Of a stretch of 64,000 nt of DNA, positions 47,511 to 62,300 are shown piece after piece; position 1 is the stretch's first letter, and each line of letters opens with the position of its first letter. The stretch covers positions 4,095,778-4,159,777 of the forward strand of contig NC_091142.1 in the NCBI RefSeq assembly GCF_041381155.1, read 5' to 3'. This DNA is from Argopecten irradians (lineage: Eukaryota; Mollusca; Bivalvia; Pectinida; Pectinidae). The position numbers and the translations under genes are program-made. The notes beneath the pieces are model-generated. The model worked only from the letters and a program-made list of their open reading frames with translations, was not told where the DNA came from and did not search any database.

Positions 47511-49820
47511 ACTAAATATGGTAAGGTTTCTACTCATAAAAGGGTCCGCAGCACTAACATACTGTTGTGTACTTAAGATATGTATATTGCATATGACGAA
47601 AAATGCTATTTAATTTCAGGGTTAGAATTATTTTTCTTATAAGTTATCTACACATAACATAGTTTCTAAAATTGCTAAATTAAGATCTTTGAAACGGATC
47701 ACAATTGTGAAAAGAGACAACACGACTATACTGCAGTTTCTCCCTCAAAACATGCACAAATATACCCTGTAACACACTGCATACACGAGTAGACTTTCTC
47801 AAATGACGCTGACTGTTAATAGGACGTTAATCGCAATCATTTAACCACTAACTCCAATTCATTTCATAATTTATATGGAATAGTTCATGTTGACCTTCAT
47901 TCGATTGATTTTCATTAGAACCTAAGGATTTTTCTTTCGTGTTACAGGAATAAAAGACCATATATGTTAATATAAGACAAAGAACCCAACCACAAGATAG
48001 CAAACATTGTATAACAAATAAAACGATTTATGAGGTAAATGCCTTTGTGAACAATCAGACTGAAACTTTGTTCTGAAAATCAGGTCCCATGATTGATCAC
48101 ACAGTAAATAACCCTTTGCTGCATGCACGTGCAACTTACTTAGTGTTTGCAAAATGTGCATATCAAATAATACAATAAATTGTGATTCGTTTTTAATGGG
48201 TATTCTCTAGATGACTGGAACGAAATCTTATTTGTATATTTGCAATAACACTATGAGGCACGTCATATCAATGTGATATTTTACGAATGACATTTTACAT
48301 TGAAATACGTAAAACACAACGACGAAGCAAACATGCCGAATATGCATCCAGTTTTCTTTAATATGTTATTGAATAAAAATAAAAACTAAACGGGACAGGT
48401 GGGCGAACATATGGAACACCGTTTTTTTTCTAGAATGAGATAAGAAAACACCACCTTAGTAAAATAACATTACAGATATATCTATATCCAGGTTCAGACG
48501 ATAACATCTTTTAGTACTCATTTTTATTGACACATTGGCGAGTCATTATTATTGAATTACATTCCTCTTTGTCGCGGTTATCAAGTGATTGCTAAGGAAA
48601 AATAACTTAATAATCCCGAGTGTAAGATATCTTTACGTGTTTCATAGTTTCGTGACATCATCATTATATGCGGCAAAATCATCAACAATGTTTACCTGAT
48701 GGCGTCGCAATAAAAAAAACTTCTAAACGTTTGACCCTTGCGGAAGATATAAGTATCAATACCTATTAGGACAATCCTTGTACGACCCTATCAATCAACT
48801 AACAGATATTGTTTCTTTGATGACATACGTATAAAGTTCTAACACGATATTAGCACTTTTGAAAAGCGGGTCATTTTTCCAAGGATGATTGGAAAGATAT
48901 AACAATCAAAATATATAAAACGAAATACACTATTAGTATCTGTATACTGTCAGTGATTTTGTGAAAGGAGTAGATATGATAGGACCAGTATTTGGCCTTA
49001 ATTTTTCAGGCCGAAAAAATATTAACTCTGATCTACATCAATTTCACATCAACAAATACTCTCATACTTGCCATTCATCAAAACATATTTTTTTATAACC
49101 ATGTACACGATGTGCTCCACCTATGACGTCATCAAATTGATGATTTTCCTCTTCTCGCCTAATATGGCTAGAAATTCATCATCTTTAGGTTAGAAAAGGC
49201 TTGAAATGGATTTGGCCGCCACCTTGGATCAACTTTATATTTTACATGGATATGCGGAAATACACGATACACAACGTGTGAAAATCTCTTTCTGCTCCAC
49301 GAAGGCGGCCACATTCATTTTTAGAGAAAACCACTCAAAAAGTATGATTTTTCAAGGATTTTTGTGAAAAATGGAGGGGAAACTGCATGTTGATGACGTC
49401 ATAGTGAACATAATTGGCACATGCGGGATATTTTCGGGATGTAATGTGTTAGCAAATGTATTCAACTGTTATATGGCAAAATATGTTGTTCTTTACTGGA
49501 GAATTAATTTTGGGGCCATATTCGAGTCTTAACGTACCTTCTCCTTTGTGACCGTCCTTAATAAGTAATTTTACTAGTTCCTTTTGTGCCTCGATGAAGG
49601 GGTTGATTACCTTTAGAATTCGACATTATTTTGCACACACTGTTGGATTTACTACTTTGCCCAATAATTATTACAAACTAGTTGTATCCTACCAATATAA
49701 GTCTGTAAGGACCCAATGTTTTCTCGAATACAACCGTTGATATTACTTCTTTGACCCATACCATTTACATACAGAGTAATTTATTGTAATGATCAAACGC
49801 CTGGCGTAATCTACAGTGCC
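47511..49820. other. Gene-free stretch upstream of copy C
   Basis: AT-rich sequence. A patch at 49120-49430 has paired GGCCGCCACCTTGG / GGCGGCCACATTC and TGACGTCATC / TGACGTCATAG motifs and may be an old dispersed repeat. No gene was recognised. Confidence 0.45.
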
Positions 49821-49824
49821 AGGT

Positions 49825-49832
49825 TATAAATA
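49825..49832 (+). promoter_or_regulatory. Candidate TATA box of copy C
   Basis: TATAAATA lies about 84 bp upstream of a strong donor (GAG/GTACGT at 49908/49909) that would end a 5' untranslated exon starting near 49855. The next acceptor (TTTATTCCAG ending at 50333) leads into the start codon exon 34 bp later. Copy B has the same donor sequence in the corresponding place, which supports this leader arrangement. Confidence 0.5.
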
Positions 49833-50367
49833 AAACTTTTTGGCGATAACACGATCACACACATAACGACTTTCACTCCAAACTCTCAATACAGAGCCGT
49901 GAGTAGAGGTACGTACATGTATTGAATGTTTTCATAATAATTTATTGTATGATAACTATAGCGCATGATGTAGTAAGTCAATTTTGATAGTTTTGAACAT
50001 TTTGTTAATGGCTTAAGGTACATATTTGCTACCGTGCACACCTCTAAGAAAGGTACTGGTAAATGTTTTCTAGTTTAGTCTAAATGGTCTATTACGTTTC
50101 GGAAACAAACCATAATCAAAAAAAGTATTGCATAAGAGAATATTGACATGAATGATAGGATGAAGATAAGCGCCAAATAAATGTCATTTGCACTTAATAT
50201 GTACATCTTTGCCAACGGTCAATTTACAGGATGTTTTGGTCAATTAGAATTTAGGTATTGATGTTTTTAGTATAATTTTGAATGACCAAATACTTCCATG
50301 ATAATTGGTTTATATATCCAATATTTATTCCAGGTATATATCAATGTGAGGCAGCGAAGGTTTGAAA

Positions 50368-53300
50368 ATGGAAACGGATTGTCCTCTTCTATGGAGGATT
50401 TTATTATTATTACTCATTCCGTTTTTTGTATCAGGTAATGAACAGTTCGTTTTTCTCGCAGTTAATCGGAATCAGTAGTTTCGATGTAAAAATGATAAAT
50501 TTCATTTATAAATTATGAATGAATTTTCGGAAATGTAATAGTTCCCAAACAAGTGACTATTGGTCATCATGTCTATCCCACTCGAGTTAGTTAACACTAA
50601 CATTTTAGCTTTGCTATACCAAACTGCACAAAAAGAAAATTTTGGGTCTTTAGTATATCTCGAATTGAACTCTAAAAGTATATAGTAGTAGTACCATTTT
50701 TTGTCATCTTTCATAATTTCAGAAAGCTATTATCGTTTACCTTGTGTTTACTTTGTTTTCAGGAGTGAGATTTAACGTAAAAATAAAAACCGGGTCTAGA
50801 TCATTAGCCGGAACTTCAGCTAATGTAAAGATAGACATAGAGGGAACAGCAGGCAATGCAAACTCAGAGTATTTGGGCGATGACTTCGACCGTGGAGATA
50901 CCGACCATACACAAGTGAATATTAATGTTGGGAAAATAAACAGGATTACTGTATACCATGACAACAGTGGAGCTGCGCCAGGCTGGTACTTGGATTATGT
51001 ATGTACACTCACTCTGTATTTCTATTTGTTAAATAAGTTTATATGTCAATTGAAAAGTTAAATCCCCCCCAAAAATGCCATATCTATGTTTATTTGCATA
51101 TGTGTTTCAAGAACATATTAGATACATATATATATATACATATAAAGGTGCATTCATGCGGATAGACATATATAAATAGTTTATTTGACCTGATAATTTA
51201 TTTTCTTTATTTGAACTATTGAAAAATAAACATCGTATTAAAGTTGCATGTGTTTACTGTGGTTTAGATCGAAATGTACGATATGTCAGCACGTCTTACA
51301 TATACGTTTGAATGTAATTGCTGGGTGAAGCACGGAGACCGACGAACCATGAACTCTAAAGGTACAATTTTCCTTTGTATCTATTGCTATTGATTATGTT
51401 AATCATCCATACAATCTAATACCAGGGTGGTAAATAATACTTTCGTCAAGTCTTTTGCGATCTCGAAACCCACTAATCTATTTTATTCAGTAAAGCAGAT
51501 ATTATGATAATCTAGAATATTGCTCATATTTTTTGAAAACTAAACTTTATCAAAAATCAAGCATCATTGTAGCCGTTTTATGTACAATTGTTTACCACAC
51601 AGTGGTTCGTTATCATATCAAGATAAAACATATATTTTTTTTTGGTTTTACAGAATGTTACTATTACAAACCAATTGCCAACTGCCTATCGACCCCTATC
51701 AGAGTACAGTGCCACATTGGGAGATGCCCAAGGTGTATGGAAGGGTACTTTATCGACAGATATTCATGTAGCTGTAAGCAAATTATTGATTAGCTCAATA
51801 TATGTTCTAGCATACATATTCCTTCATAAGTTCATGTACCGAGCGATATCTGATACGGTTTGTGAGGGACTATTAACAGCTAGGGTCATGTAAGGACGTG
51901 CCAGATTTGTTATTAGAGGAAAGCCAGAGTAGAGGAAAGCTCTGCATTCATGAAAAAATACGCCTTCTATTTCTTTTTTCTGTTATATGTATTTCTTTAT
52001 CTTAACCTAAAACACAAAATGGCTTGTGAATGGGTATGTGAGACACTTGAATATCTCAATAATGTCTGAATATGTCCCTTATATAGAAAGAAGTGTTCTT
52101 GGAGATGTATGTTCCTTGGATAAGAAAATGCTAATAATATATATATAAATGAAATAAAATATATAACATACATTTTGTATGCATTTAATCATTATACTCA
52201 CATCGCTTCAGGAGGATCTGACAATATGCCATAAAGGGCTATGGTCTGGTGACCTTTCTGATCGACCAATAAAAATTCTACCTCCCTGCCGTCAAAATAT
52301 CTTTGCGTGTGTAGTCATCTCGATCAAAGAACACGGCATAGCTATATACTCGTATATATACGTATGCTGCGACAAAATGTTTTTCTCAGCTGATACGACT
52401 AGGCGATTAAAAATCATTTTATCCGAATTGTGGGGAAAATGAAGATCATGATCATAATTAACGGGATCCTTGATGGGATGTTGTCAGATCCACTATTGCA
52501 CGGGCTGATAATAATAATCTAGATTTTATCAGATTGATTTTTTCTCTCTCGTACTGACACTACCTATTATTCTAGCGTGTGGAAGTATACCCGACTGTAG
52601 TAATACGTTATGTCGGAGTCGGTCAGACCGCTGGTGTACACGGTGTAGAGATGCTGACCTGTTCAAACTGGACAACGGAGGAAGGTCATGCGCAAGTAAA
52701 TATAACAAAATGAAAATGTGTATAGTATGTATATATACTTATACATATACATATCAAAGAAACACAATTTAACAAAGGATGACAATTTCTTTAATATATC
52801 TCTATTAAACACAATATATCTTTGTTGATCCAAAGCTTTAATTTGAATTGCCTGTTGAAATTGTACCTCGCTGATGATACTTGTAAAAAAGGTATAAATG
52901 AATGTACGATTGTCAGAGGAAACTTTGATTGCTAAATTATGTATTCGCGAATCTGTAAAAAATGGCGATACTCTATACAGAAAATGTCACCATGTCTTTA
53001 AGCTAGGTGAATCTGGTTTTGTACATTTTGATCGTTTTAATCAGTTTTAGCCTTTGTTTGATATTTTTTTTCCATTTGCATCACCACTTTACATTCACTT
53101 CCAACCTCCTTCTACTATATAAACTAACCAAGCCAAATTTAGTCTATGGGGTATATTTGACAACTAAAACGTGGCCATTTTGAAATCATTAATGTGGATA
53201 TGATAACGTCAACTGATCACCGTCAAAATGGCTGTTCCATCTGGTGGATTAAATCGTCGTTGGTTAACAGTTTTGATGGCAATTAAGCAATGGTAATGTA

Positions 53301-56300
53301 TAGACCCCAAAGTTAAGTTGATAATGTAAATATATATATATATTAAACTATCTTCCTATAGCCCGCATTACGAAGATTGTCTGCAAAGCTCTGGCATCTA
53401 TATATACCATAGATCCCATAGAAATACAGTGTAATGCTTAAACATTTTAATAACTGTTGATTGTTAGTAATTATTAATAACAGTAAATAACTGTACATTT
53501 AGTAGTGTTCGACTGTTTTAGGAACGTGTTCGTGGGAGGACCGGTGGTGTTGGCCCGGGACGTGTGGAAGTCCGGATACTCACAACTACGCCAGGAATTG
53601 TACATGTGATAGCACTAACTTCAGGAGAGTGTACGATTCCACACAGGCCAAATGTGAATGTAAGTCAAATATATCAGATACTTTAATTAATTGATATATT
53701 GCTTCTGAAATAATGCTCTATGAAATAGAAGGTTAATTAACTTTACATGACATATAACATATAATGTAAACAATAGATTTCAGATTTTGCGCACCAGTAG
53801 ACAAAAAGAAAAAAAAACTCACGGAAAAAAATGTGTCAAAGACCAATTATTAAACAAATTATCATGTCTATATTTCTATATCACATAAATAAAGTCGCCA
53901 CGAAAATTAGATGATTTCAAATCTGTATTCAAAATATGCATTTATATGCAAGGCCAAAGATTGATAGAAAATGTGTATTTCAATTCATTACAATTTCCCT
54001 TTAATTTGTTGGTATTCAAAGTGACGAAGGTCCCTGAAGTTGTGACTTGCCGAATGAAAATCATCGACCAACGCAACGACGAACGCATGTCTCTAGTGCC
54101 AGCTGGACAACCGAATGATTGCTCCAATCAACAGGACTTTTACGGCAACATACAAGTCAAGAAAGTGGAAACAGAGACAAAATTCGATCTTGTAGTTGAC
54201 GTAACTCACCTCGATGCTCTAAAGCCACATTTCGTTACCGACTATGCATTCGGTGTCACTGATGTTAAATTTCACATCGTGAAAAAGCCATTGACAGGTA
54301 ATTGATATAAAGTGTAAGTAAATATGTGACTTGCTGTAAAGAAGACTGTACATGATATTGTCCGTTAATATAATCAATAAATGAAGCTAGTGCTAATTGT
54401 TTACATCAAATCTAAAACATAATATTATTTATGAATGTATGCTATAATTTTTTTTTTTGTTTTGTTTGTTTGTTATATCTTTTTTTTTTTTTTTTTTTTT
54501 TTTGTATTTACAAATTTTTGAAAATGCTGGGATTGGCAGCGAATATCGTCATGTGTTACTTAATAGACATGTTCTATCTGATGCAGGTCCGGAAATAGTT
54601 ACCACTTTTTCAATCAAAGAGGACAGATACAGTACAAACCCTTGTAGTGTCGTGTCGTATGACCGCGTTATGAACAACTCCTTCAGAAACGGTGATATGG
54701 ATAACGGACAAAGGTAAGATAACCAATTTTATTATTACACAATAATATCTCCATATGAACAGTCCTCAAAACCAATGTTTATGGAAAGGTTTTTGTATTT
54801 GATTGAGATTGGAAGGTAAAACACTAGGGCAGCAAGCAATGGCAAATAATGTGTACCTTATGTCCTCGACGATATGTGGTAAATGCTTGTCACCAACAGT
54901 CCGTTTAGTGGTTATGATAGGAAAACCCAGAAGAAATACTGAGGACAACAATCTGCATATTTCCGTAATACTTAAATGATATGAGACCCAAGTGTGTGAT
55001 TCTTCCTCTTTACAGAGGATTTTCACTGATTGAACAATATTTTTGAGAATCAAATAATGTCATATGTGACGGTATTACTCTCAAAATGGTATTTCCCTGC
55101 CTTAGCTTATAGGATCAGTCACATCCCAGTTAACGACATAACATTTTCAATTTATAAGCAGACGAATAACGCGTATATTCACTATGGTATTGGAATATTA
55201 AAGGATGCCAGCAGCATGCTGCTTTAAAGAAGTTTTTGTTTTATTGTGAAAGGCTCTGTCTGCGATTTGAAGTTCGTGGAGGCGGCCATTTTGTGTCAAG
55301 GAATGTCCAAACACATGCCATACATTCAGTACCATACCCTAAAACTTCCTCTACGAGGGAATTATGTTATTGGTATGATAATGCATCACCAGAACACTGC
55401 CTGGAGCATTCCTCCTGTGCTACAGAACCACTGGACACGACCAGTCGTATCCTGACAAGTCGGGACTTCACAGTGACCTTAACAGGCTGGAATGACCCCT
55501 CTCCTGTACCGGGAGATCCAAAGTTCGCTTCCGGTATACACACATACGTGGTTAACATGTATGAAGTTAAAAAATCTGGGTATGATTTCCTTGACGTTGC
55601 CAGAATTCCTGTTATACCGGCAGTACATAAAGAGAAGTTATCTCCGGTAAATATCAGCATTCCCTCCAATTTACCAAATCCAGCTATGTACGCTATAGTA
55701 TTAGAAGTGACGGACATTGCTAACAATGTGCGACAAGCTCGAAGATTCGTCATGTTTGACAATTCATCAACCGTAACCTCGCGGGATGACAAACATTTCT
55801 ATTCCACAACAGCCTCTAAGAAAACCAGCCACAGGTGGCAAACAAACCTTGGACAGATATGTTACTCCTGGACCGACAAATACTACAACGACAAATTCCA
55901 TACTCTGAATCTTCTAAAACCAATACGAAACGATCCTCATGGCTTGATATCTGGTGTGTACGAACAAACAACTGGAATCCTACCCGTATCAGGAACTGAA
56001 AATATCCACGGCATTACGAGGTTTTACTACACACTAAGACGGGATGAGATGGTAATAAATAAGGCAGATGTTCCTGACTTTACGTCACAGAAATTATGTG
56101 TCTCACCAAAACTAACTGATGGGGAAACTTATCGTTTAGATTTAGTAGCAGAAGATGTGATGACCCATACCTATACTGACTCCCTGGTTACTTACATTGA
56201 CTCCAGTGAACCTGACATAGTCGATATTTGGCTTGAGAAAGACGGATATGAGCGACTCTTTGTACATAACAGTATCGACTTGTCTAAAATGATTCTCACA

Positions 56301-59300
56301 TTCGAGGCTTCTGATATACACAGTGGTATTCACTCCGTAGACTGGTCTCTTGGTACAATTTTTGGAGGGAACGATATTGGACAGGGCTCCATTGGTGTAC
56401 AGCGGCTCGGCCCGAACGTAAGTATCTCTTCATTTCTTTCGTGTGAATGTCCCGCCAAGACCGTTATATTAGAACAATGACACATGTTAATTTAAATGCT
56501 CCCAGCCATCAACATGTACTTCTTTGACTGGCACTGACATGTGGTGGACGAAAAATATTAAAAGTGTAGTCAGATCCATGTTGACTTTATTTCATCTTAA
56601 TTTGAAAACCCTTGTTTGATCCACGTACAGGCCAAAGTTAAAATACGATACTTTTATCCTGTAGTAGAACGCAGCATCTGTTTAAACGCAAACGTCATAA
56701 GTCATTAGTCCATTACCAATTGGCCATTGGAAAATAAATATCTGATAATGTTTCGAAAACAGGTGAACTGATGTCGTATTGTGAAATCAACAATTGGATT
56801 TATATTTCAGATCACTTGTCCGGATGCTGTACTGGCGTGTTACTGTCCTTCTGTAGGAGTTTGCTCCTTTAACAATTTCACGCTCCATCTGAACTCACTC
56901 GTCCACAACCACACCCATAAAGGAAATCACAACCGCCAGTACCACTTTACCATAACAGTTACCAATATAGCTCAACTTGTCTCTGTAGAACATTTAGAAA
57001 TCCTGGCTGACGACTCGCCACCCGCCCCGGGGGTTGTGATGGAAGGGACGGTCGGGTCACCAGACATAGACTACACGAGTGATGAGATAATTACTGTTAA
57101 CTGGGCCGGATTCATTGATCACGAGAGTGGTATAAAGTTGTATAAGGTCGGACTGTCGACAGAGTGTTTGGAAATTACAAAGTTTGGACAATTGCATGAC
57201 AATGTCACGAGTAATGGAACTTCTATCCTGGAGACAACGTTAACATCATCTCGTTCTTTCTCTACCAGTAGATGGGAAGTTCTACGTGACTGTAGTGGCT
57301 TACAACAACGCCATGGAACCATCAAAGCCTGTCTGCTCGGATGGTATCATTCTGGACAGGACTAAACCAAAGTTGGTCAACTTTACGTTACAGAGTGCGA
57401 CTATGAGAGAGACCTTTCTATGTTCTGATGGTAGCGCCTGGTTCATCACAGCAAACTTAACGAAACACGAAATACGTGACAAAGCGTGCAGTGAAAAGTG
57501 TAAGAACTCTACATCAGATAACTTTGTCTCGAGTCTTCCCAGGGACATAAGGGATATAAAATACGATCTTACTCCGACCTGCAACATAAGTGCTTCATAT
57601 GGTACTATCTATCTCCCGATCGATTTGATTAACCTAAAATGGGATGTAATCGAGGATGAAAGCCAAACCCACGAGGCATTCTTTGGGATAGGCTCAACAA
57701 AGGATTGTGGATCTTCTCCAGATGTAATAGGTTACCAGAAAACTCATCACAAATATTTCTACAAGAAACGACACACTGGCCTTAGTAACGGAGATGAGTT
57801 CTACATCTTCATCAGAGTTACCAACAGTGCCGGCCTTGGTACGACGGCTGTGATTGGTCCGGTTCTACTGGATGAGTCCCCTCCCGTCTGTCCTATGATC
57901 CTGATACCAAGTATCCATGACGACATTTTGTTTATCAACTGGACCAATGGAGAGTTCCGTGATAGTGATCAACATGAGGACATATCGTCCTTTAACTACC
58001 GGATTGGTAAATTGGTTTACTTCGTATTTCTTCATTGGTAACCTTGCTAGATCTAAAAAATCAAATAGGAACGATATACTTGAACTAGAAAAATATAGTT
58101 AAAGAAAGTATGTTCTACAACACTTTGTTTATTAGCAATTAACAATTTTTCATTTCTTAACTGCAGAGTCAATTTCATGACTGGTGCCTCCTTTAATTTT
58201 CAGGCCGTGACGGGAAACTAGTGTCCGGATTTATCCTTCTTCCTAACACTGGATGTAATGGGAGTAAGTGCTTCAACATTGACGTGTCAGATATACAAGC
58301 CTACGACATCCATGCAGGATGTGAATTCTATATTGAAATTTATGCCTTTAATAACGCCGGTTATTACTGTACTGTCGATACCGAACCATTCTATCTTCCA
58401 TCGATTCTGCCTCCTGGTCATGGGATCGTTTTTGACATCACACCTGGTAACATCTCCCCTCACAAGAGCTACGATGACGTCGATATAGCGTTAGCGTCAT
58501 CTCAAGTTTGTGTTACGTGGGAGGGATTTGAACATCATGGCGGTGTTTCCTATGAATTCGGAGTTGGACAATCTCCTGGAACTGATGATGTGGTTTCGTT
58601 TCACCAAATCAGCAATACCGGCGTTCATTGTGATACAGTTACTAACCTGACCAAGTATACACAGTATTTCTCAACAGTCCGAGCGTCGTCAACAGGAGGA
58701 AAAAGGGTCGGAATCTCGGACGGTTTAATCATGGTCAACGAAGATAATATTGATTCTTCAATCCTACAGGTTTATGATGGGCAAGGATGTTCTGGACGCG
58801 CACACATTCTAAAAGAAACCGTGTTTTCAACAAAAGAATTAGCCTTTATTCCAGCCGACACAAATTTCCATATTGGACATACATATACCTTTATAGCAAA
58901 CGCGAGCGTTTCCATTCTTAGCGAAGAAGCTATCATTCACACTCAGAGACAGATAAAACAACTATATTACACAGCTTTTACACCAATGGTTCGCTCCCCT
59001 CGCTTCAACGTGTCATCCAATGACGATAAGAATTATCATGTCAGATTATACGTTGCTGACTGCGTCATCGATCATGACATCATGTTTGCATCTAATCGGG
59101 TGTCAGTCTACTGGGACAATGATGATTTCCATCAGTATGTATCACATTACGAAGTAGAACTCCGGGTGGTATCACGTGACAATGCATCACAAACTGATCT
59201 CGTGACATTGGCGTACGGCAAAACGTCTGGTAATACCGCGGTCTACAGTTTTAATGACGTATCGTTAAGATCCGGGAGGTATATTATTTCAGTCAGACCT

Positions 59301-62300
59301 TGTATTCGGGAGATGTGCTTGAAATGGACCAGTTCTGACGGATTTGTAGTCACGGATGCTACGTATGATGAGTTTAGTGTAGAGGCTAACTTGCATAAAA
59401 CAGGAGACGCGTGTTCAAGTGTTAGCCTAACAATATCAGATATTGAATGTCCATCCGGAATAGATCAGGGGTGTGATGTTATTGCGCGGTGGGGAATATT
59501 TAAGGACAACACAGCCACACTACAAGTTACACCATGGATTGCACATCAAATATCTGAAAACCAAACAGAAAATTTCATGGTGAGTTTATTTGTTTTTAAA
59601 TTACAATGCTCCGTTAAAAAATATACCATGATATTTTTTATATATAGTAATGTTTTTTATATATTATATATTGCTTTTTACCCGTTTCGTGATCTTGTCA
59701 TTTTAGTTTATATATTTGATGAATCACTTTATTTACAGATCTCACATTGTATCAAGATCCCACTGTATCCTCACCAGACATTGTTTACATGTGTTGAACT
59801 TTACTGCCCTTTGGGAACCTCTGGCTTACAATGCGTCCCTTTAACAGTATCAGAGGATCCCAACAGCTTCGACAAGACGGCTCTGTACGAGGTAGACTCT
59901 GATTCAGATGTTGTCAGGGAAATAAGGAACTTCATCCACGCTTCAAATTTAGGAAAAAGACTCGCGTCGTTACATGAGGCCGAACTAGACTTCTCTGCAA
60001 AGCCTGTTCGTGTTGGCGGGATAATACTTGGATTGGAGGATCGCCAAGTCACATGGTATCTACTGAAGGATAAAATGAACCAATCATTCACGTGTGACGA
60101 TAATCCCCTGTGTGTAACTGTCCATCAAACTGTTGGAGGATTTTGTCCTTTTCAGGGGATTGTACTTGAAAACGAAATAATCCACTACATCTGTGCAGAG
60201 ATAGAAAGCTATACAACTCCAAATGGACAGATACTCCCTGCCTTTCAGACTTGTGGTGATGGGTTCGTTTTTGACGAAAATCCGCCCGAGAAAGGTGACG
60301 TCATTATTATATCACAGAACGGGTACATCACTAACAACAGACATATGCTGGTCCACTGGGATGGGTTTAAGGATTTCCATGGTTACAAAGACCTGGGATA
60401 CCCGGACAGTATATCCAGATATGAATATTCAATAGGTAAGATGGTTAGATCATAGTTTCTTCACTGTATGTTGAAAAGCTGCATTGAATTGCAATGAATG
60501 AAATATATATTTTTTCCGATTATTATTGCTTTGTTCATGTTTTTGGGTTTGTTTAGTTGTTTTCTTTTTTTCTTTTTATTTTTCTTTTTTTGTGGGGGAG
60601 ATATACAATTTCTTACAACATTAATATCCTCTATTTCAAAGGAAGCAATCCATATGGAGAAGACGTTGTTGCCAGGAAGACAATCGGTCATTCGAATTCC
60701 GTGAAAATCATCAGTCCGAATCTCCATCCGGGTTCCACGTATTATGCCACCGTTACCGGTATGACTTTTATTAGTTCACATTTAAGACACAAAGAACACA
60801 TCAATCATTACATGTTGATAATCTGTTTTGTATACATTGTATTATTTGCCTTACTAATGTGCTTTATTTTTTTTTTAATTATCTATCTACAAGCATTTGA
60901 TCACGTGGGCCATTCAAGCACAGTTGTCTCCCCTGGAGTTCTGTATGACGACACGCCCCCTGTACGTGGATCGTTACATGTTGGAACCTATCTGATGTCA
61001 AAAGACTTTATTGAGTCAGAGGTCCACGTGCACTGGACAGGTTTCGATGACGACGATAGTGGAATCGATAGGATACAGGTGGGAATTGGATCAACCAAAT
61101 CGGAAACAGATATCGTGAGCTTCCGGAACTTTTCCGGGAAATGCGCCATATTTACTGACCTCTCTCACTACCATGACGGACATGACTATTATGCTATCAT
61201 TCTGGTGAGTAACTTTTCTTGTATTCAGAGTGACAAGACACAATCAATTATCGTGTAAGATATACAATTTATGAATCAGACACTTTTTTAGATTATCTTT
61301 TTGTGTTTTTCATTCAGGTGACAAACAAAGCGGGACTGTCAGTTCTGTCAGCGTCAGAATCGTTTGTTATAGATAAATCCCCTCCTACAAAAGGCACAGT
61401 CCAAGATGGAGTTGACGTTCAATCGGTAATGCAATTTTGTGCAATTATCTGAACTGTTTCATGAAGTGAAGAATTAATAAGACTGTTACTGATTGAAGTA
61501 TATGATTGTTATAAAAATTACTATCAATATGGTTTTCATGGCGAAACATATGGGTTTTTTAAATGCAAAAAAATCGTGAGGGATCTAGCGATCAATGATT
61601 GTTCATGGCTTTCTATTATCATCATGAAAACTGTAAGGAAACAAATTGCTTAAGTTATTATAGACGAAAATGAAATAAAAAAAAAGTGGAAAAATATGTG
61701 CGGTCAATGGATCTTCGTTGTCATTTATATTTTATTGTATTTACAGCCGGACATTGACTTTCAAGCTAACACGACACATGCTGGATGTCATTGGTCCGGA
61801 TTCAGTGACCCTCATTCCGGACTATTGTATTATACAGCAGGTCTAGGTACCCAGCCGTCAGAGGATGACGTCAGGACCATGACTTCAACTGGAACACAGA
61901 CAGGTAAGAATGAAGTAATATCACATATGTCAGGTATATATATACAAGGATTCAATTTCTGATATTTATTCTAAATGCTTTGACATGGATATACAAGTGT
62001 GTATTATAATAATGCATATTTAGAACTTTTGCATCAGTTGTAATCGTTCCTTTATACGACAAACATTGTAATATGATATATATGAATATCAGAAAAATCA
62101 GAAGCAATATGACTTAAATCATTACACCAAAAGCAAATTGATTGTTACATCCATAGAAGGATAATGAAATGATAAAACCAAATGTAAAATTGGTTTGACA
62201 GTAATACGCTGGCAGCATACACTTGTCCCGGGAGCACAGTATTTCTGTAACGTACAAGCGTGTAACGGAGCTGGATTATGTACATCAGTGTCATCCAATG

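Noticed and set aside
54457..54717. ORF starting with a poly-Phe run before copy C exon 54587-54713
   Set aside because: The first part is a poly-T intron tail. The true exon begins after the GATGCAG acceptor at 54586.
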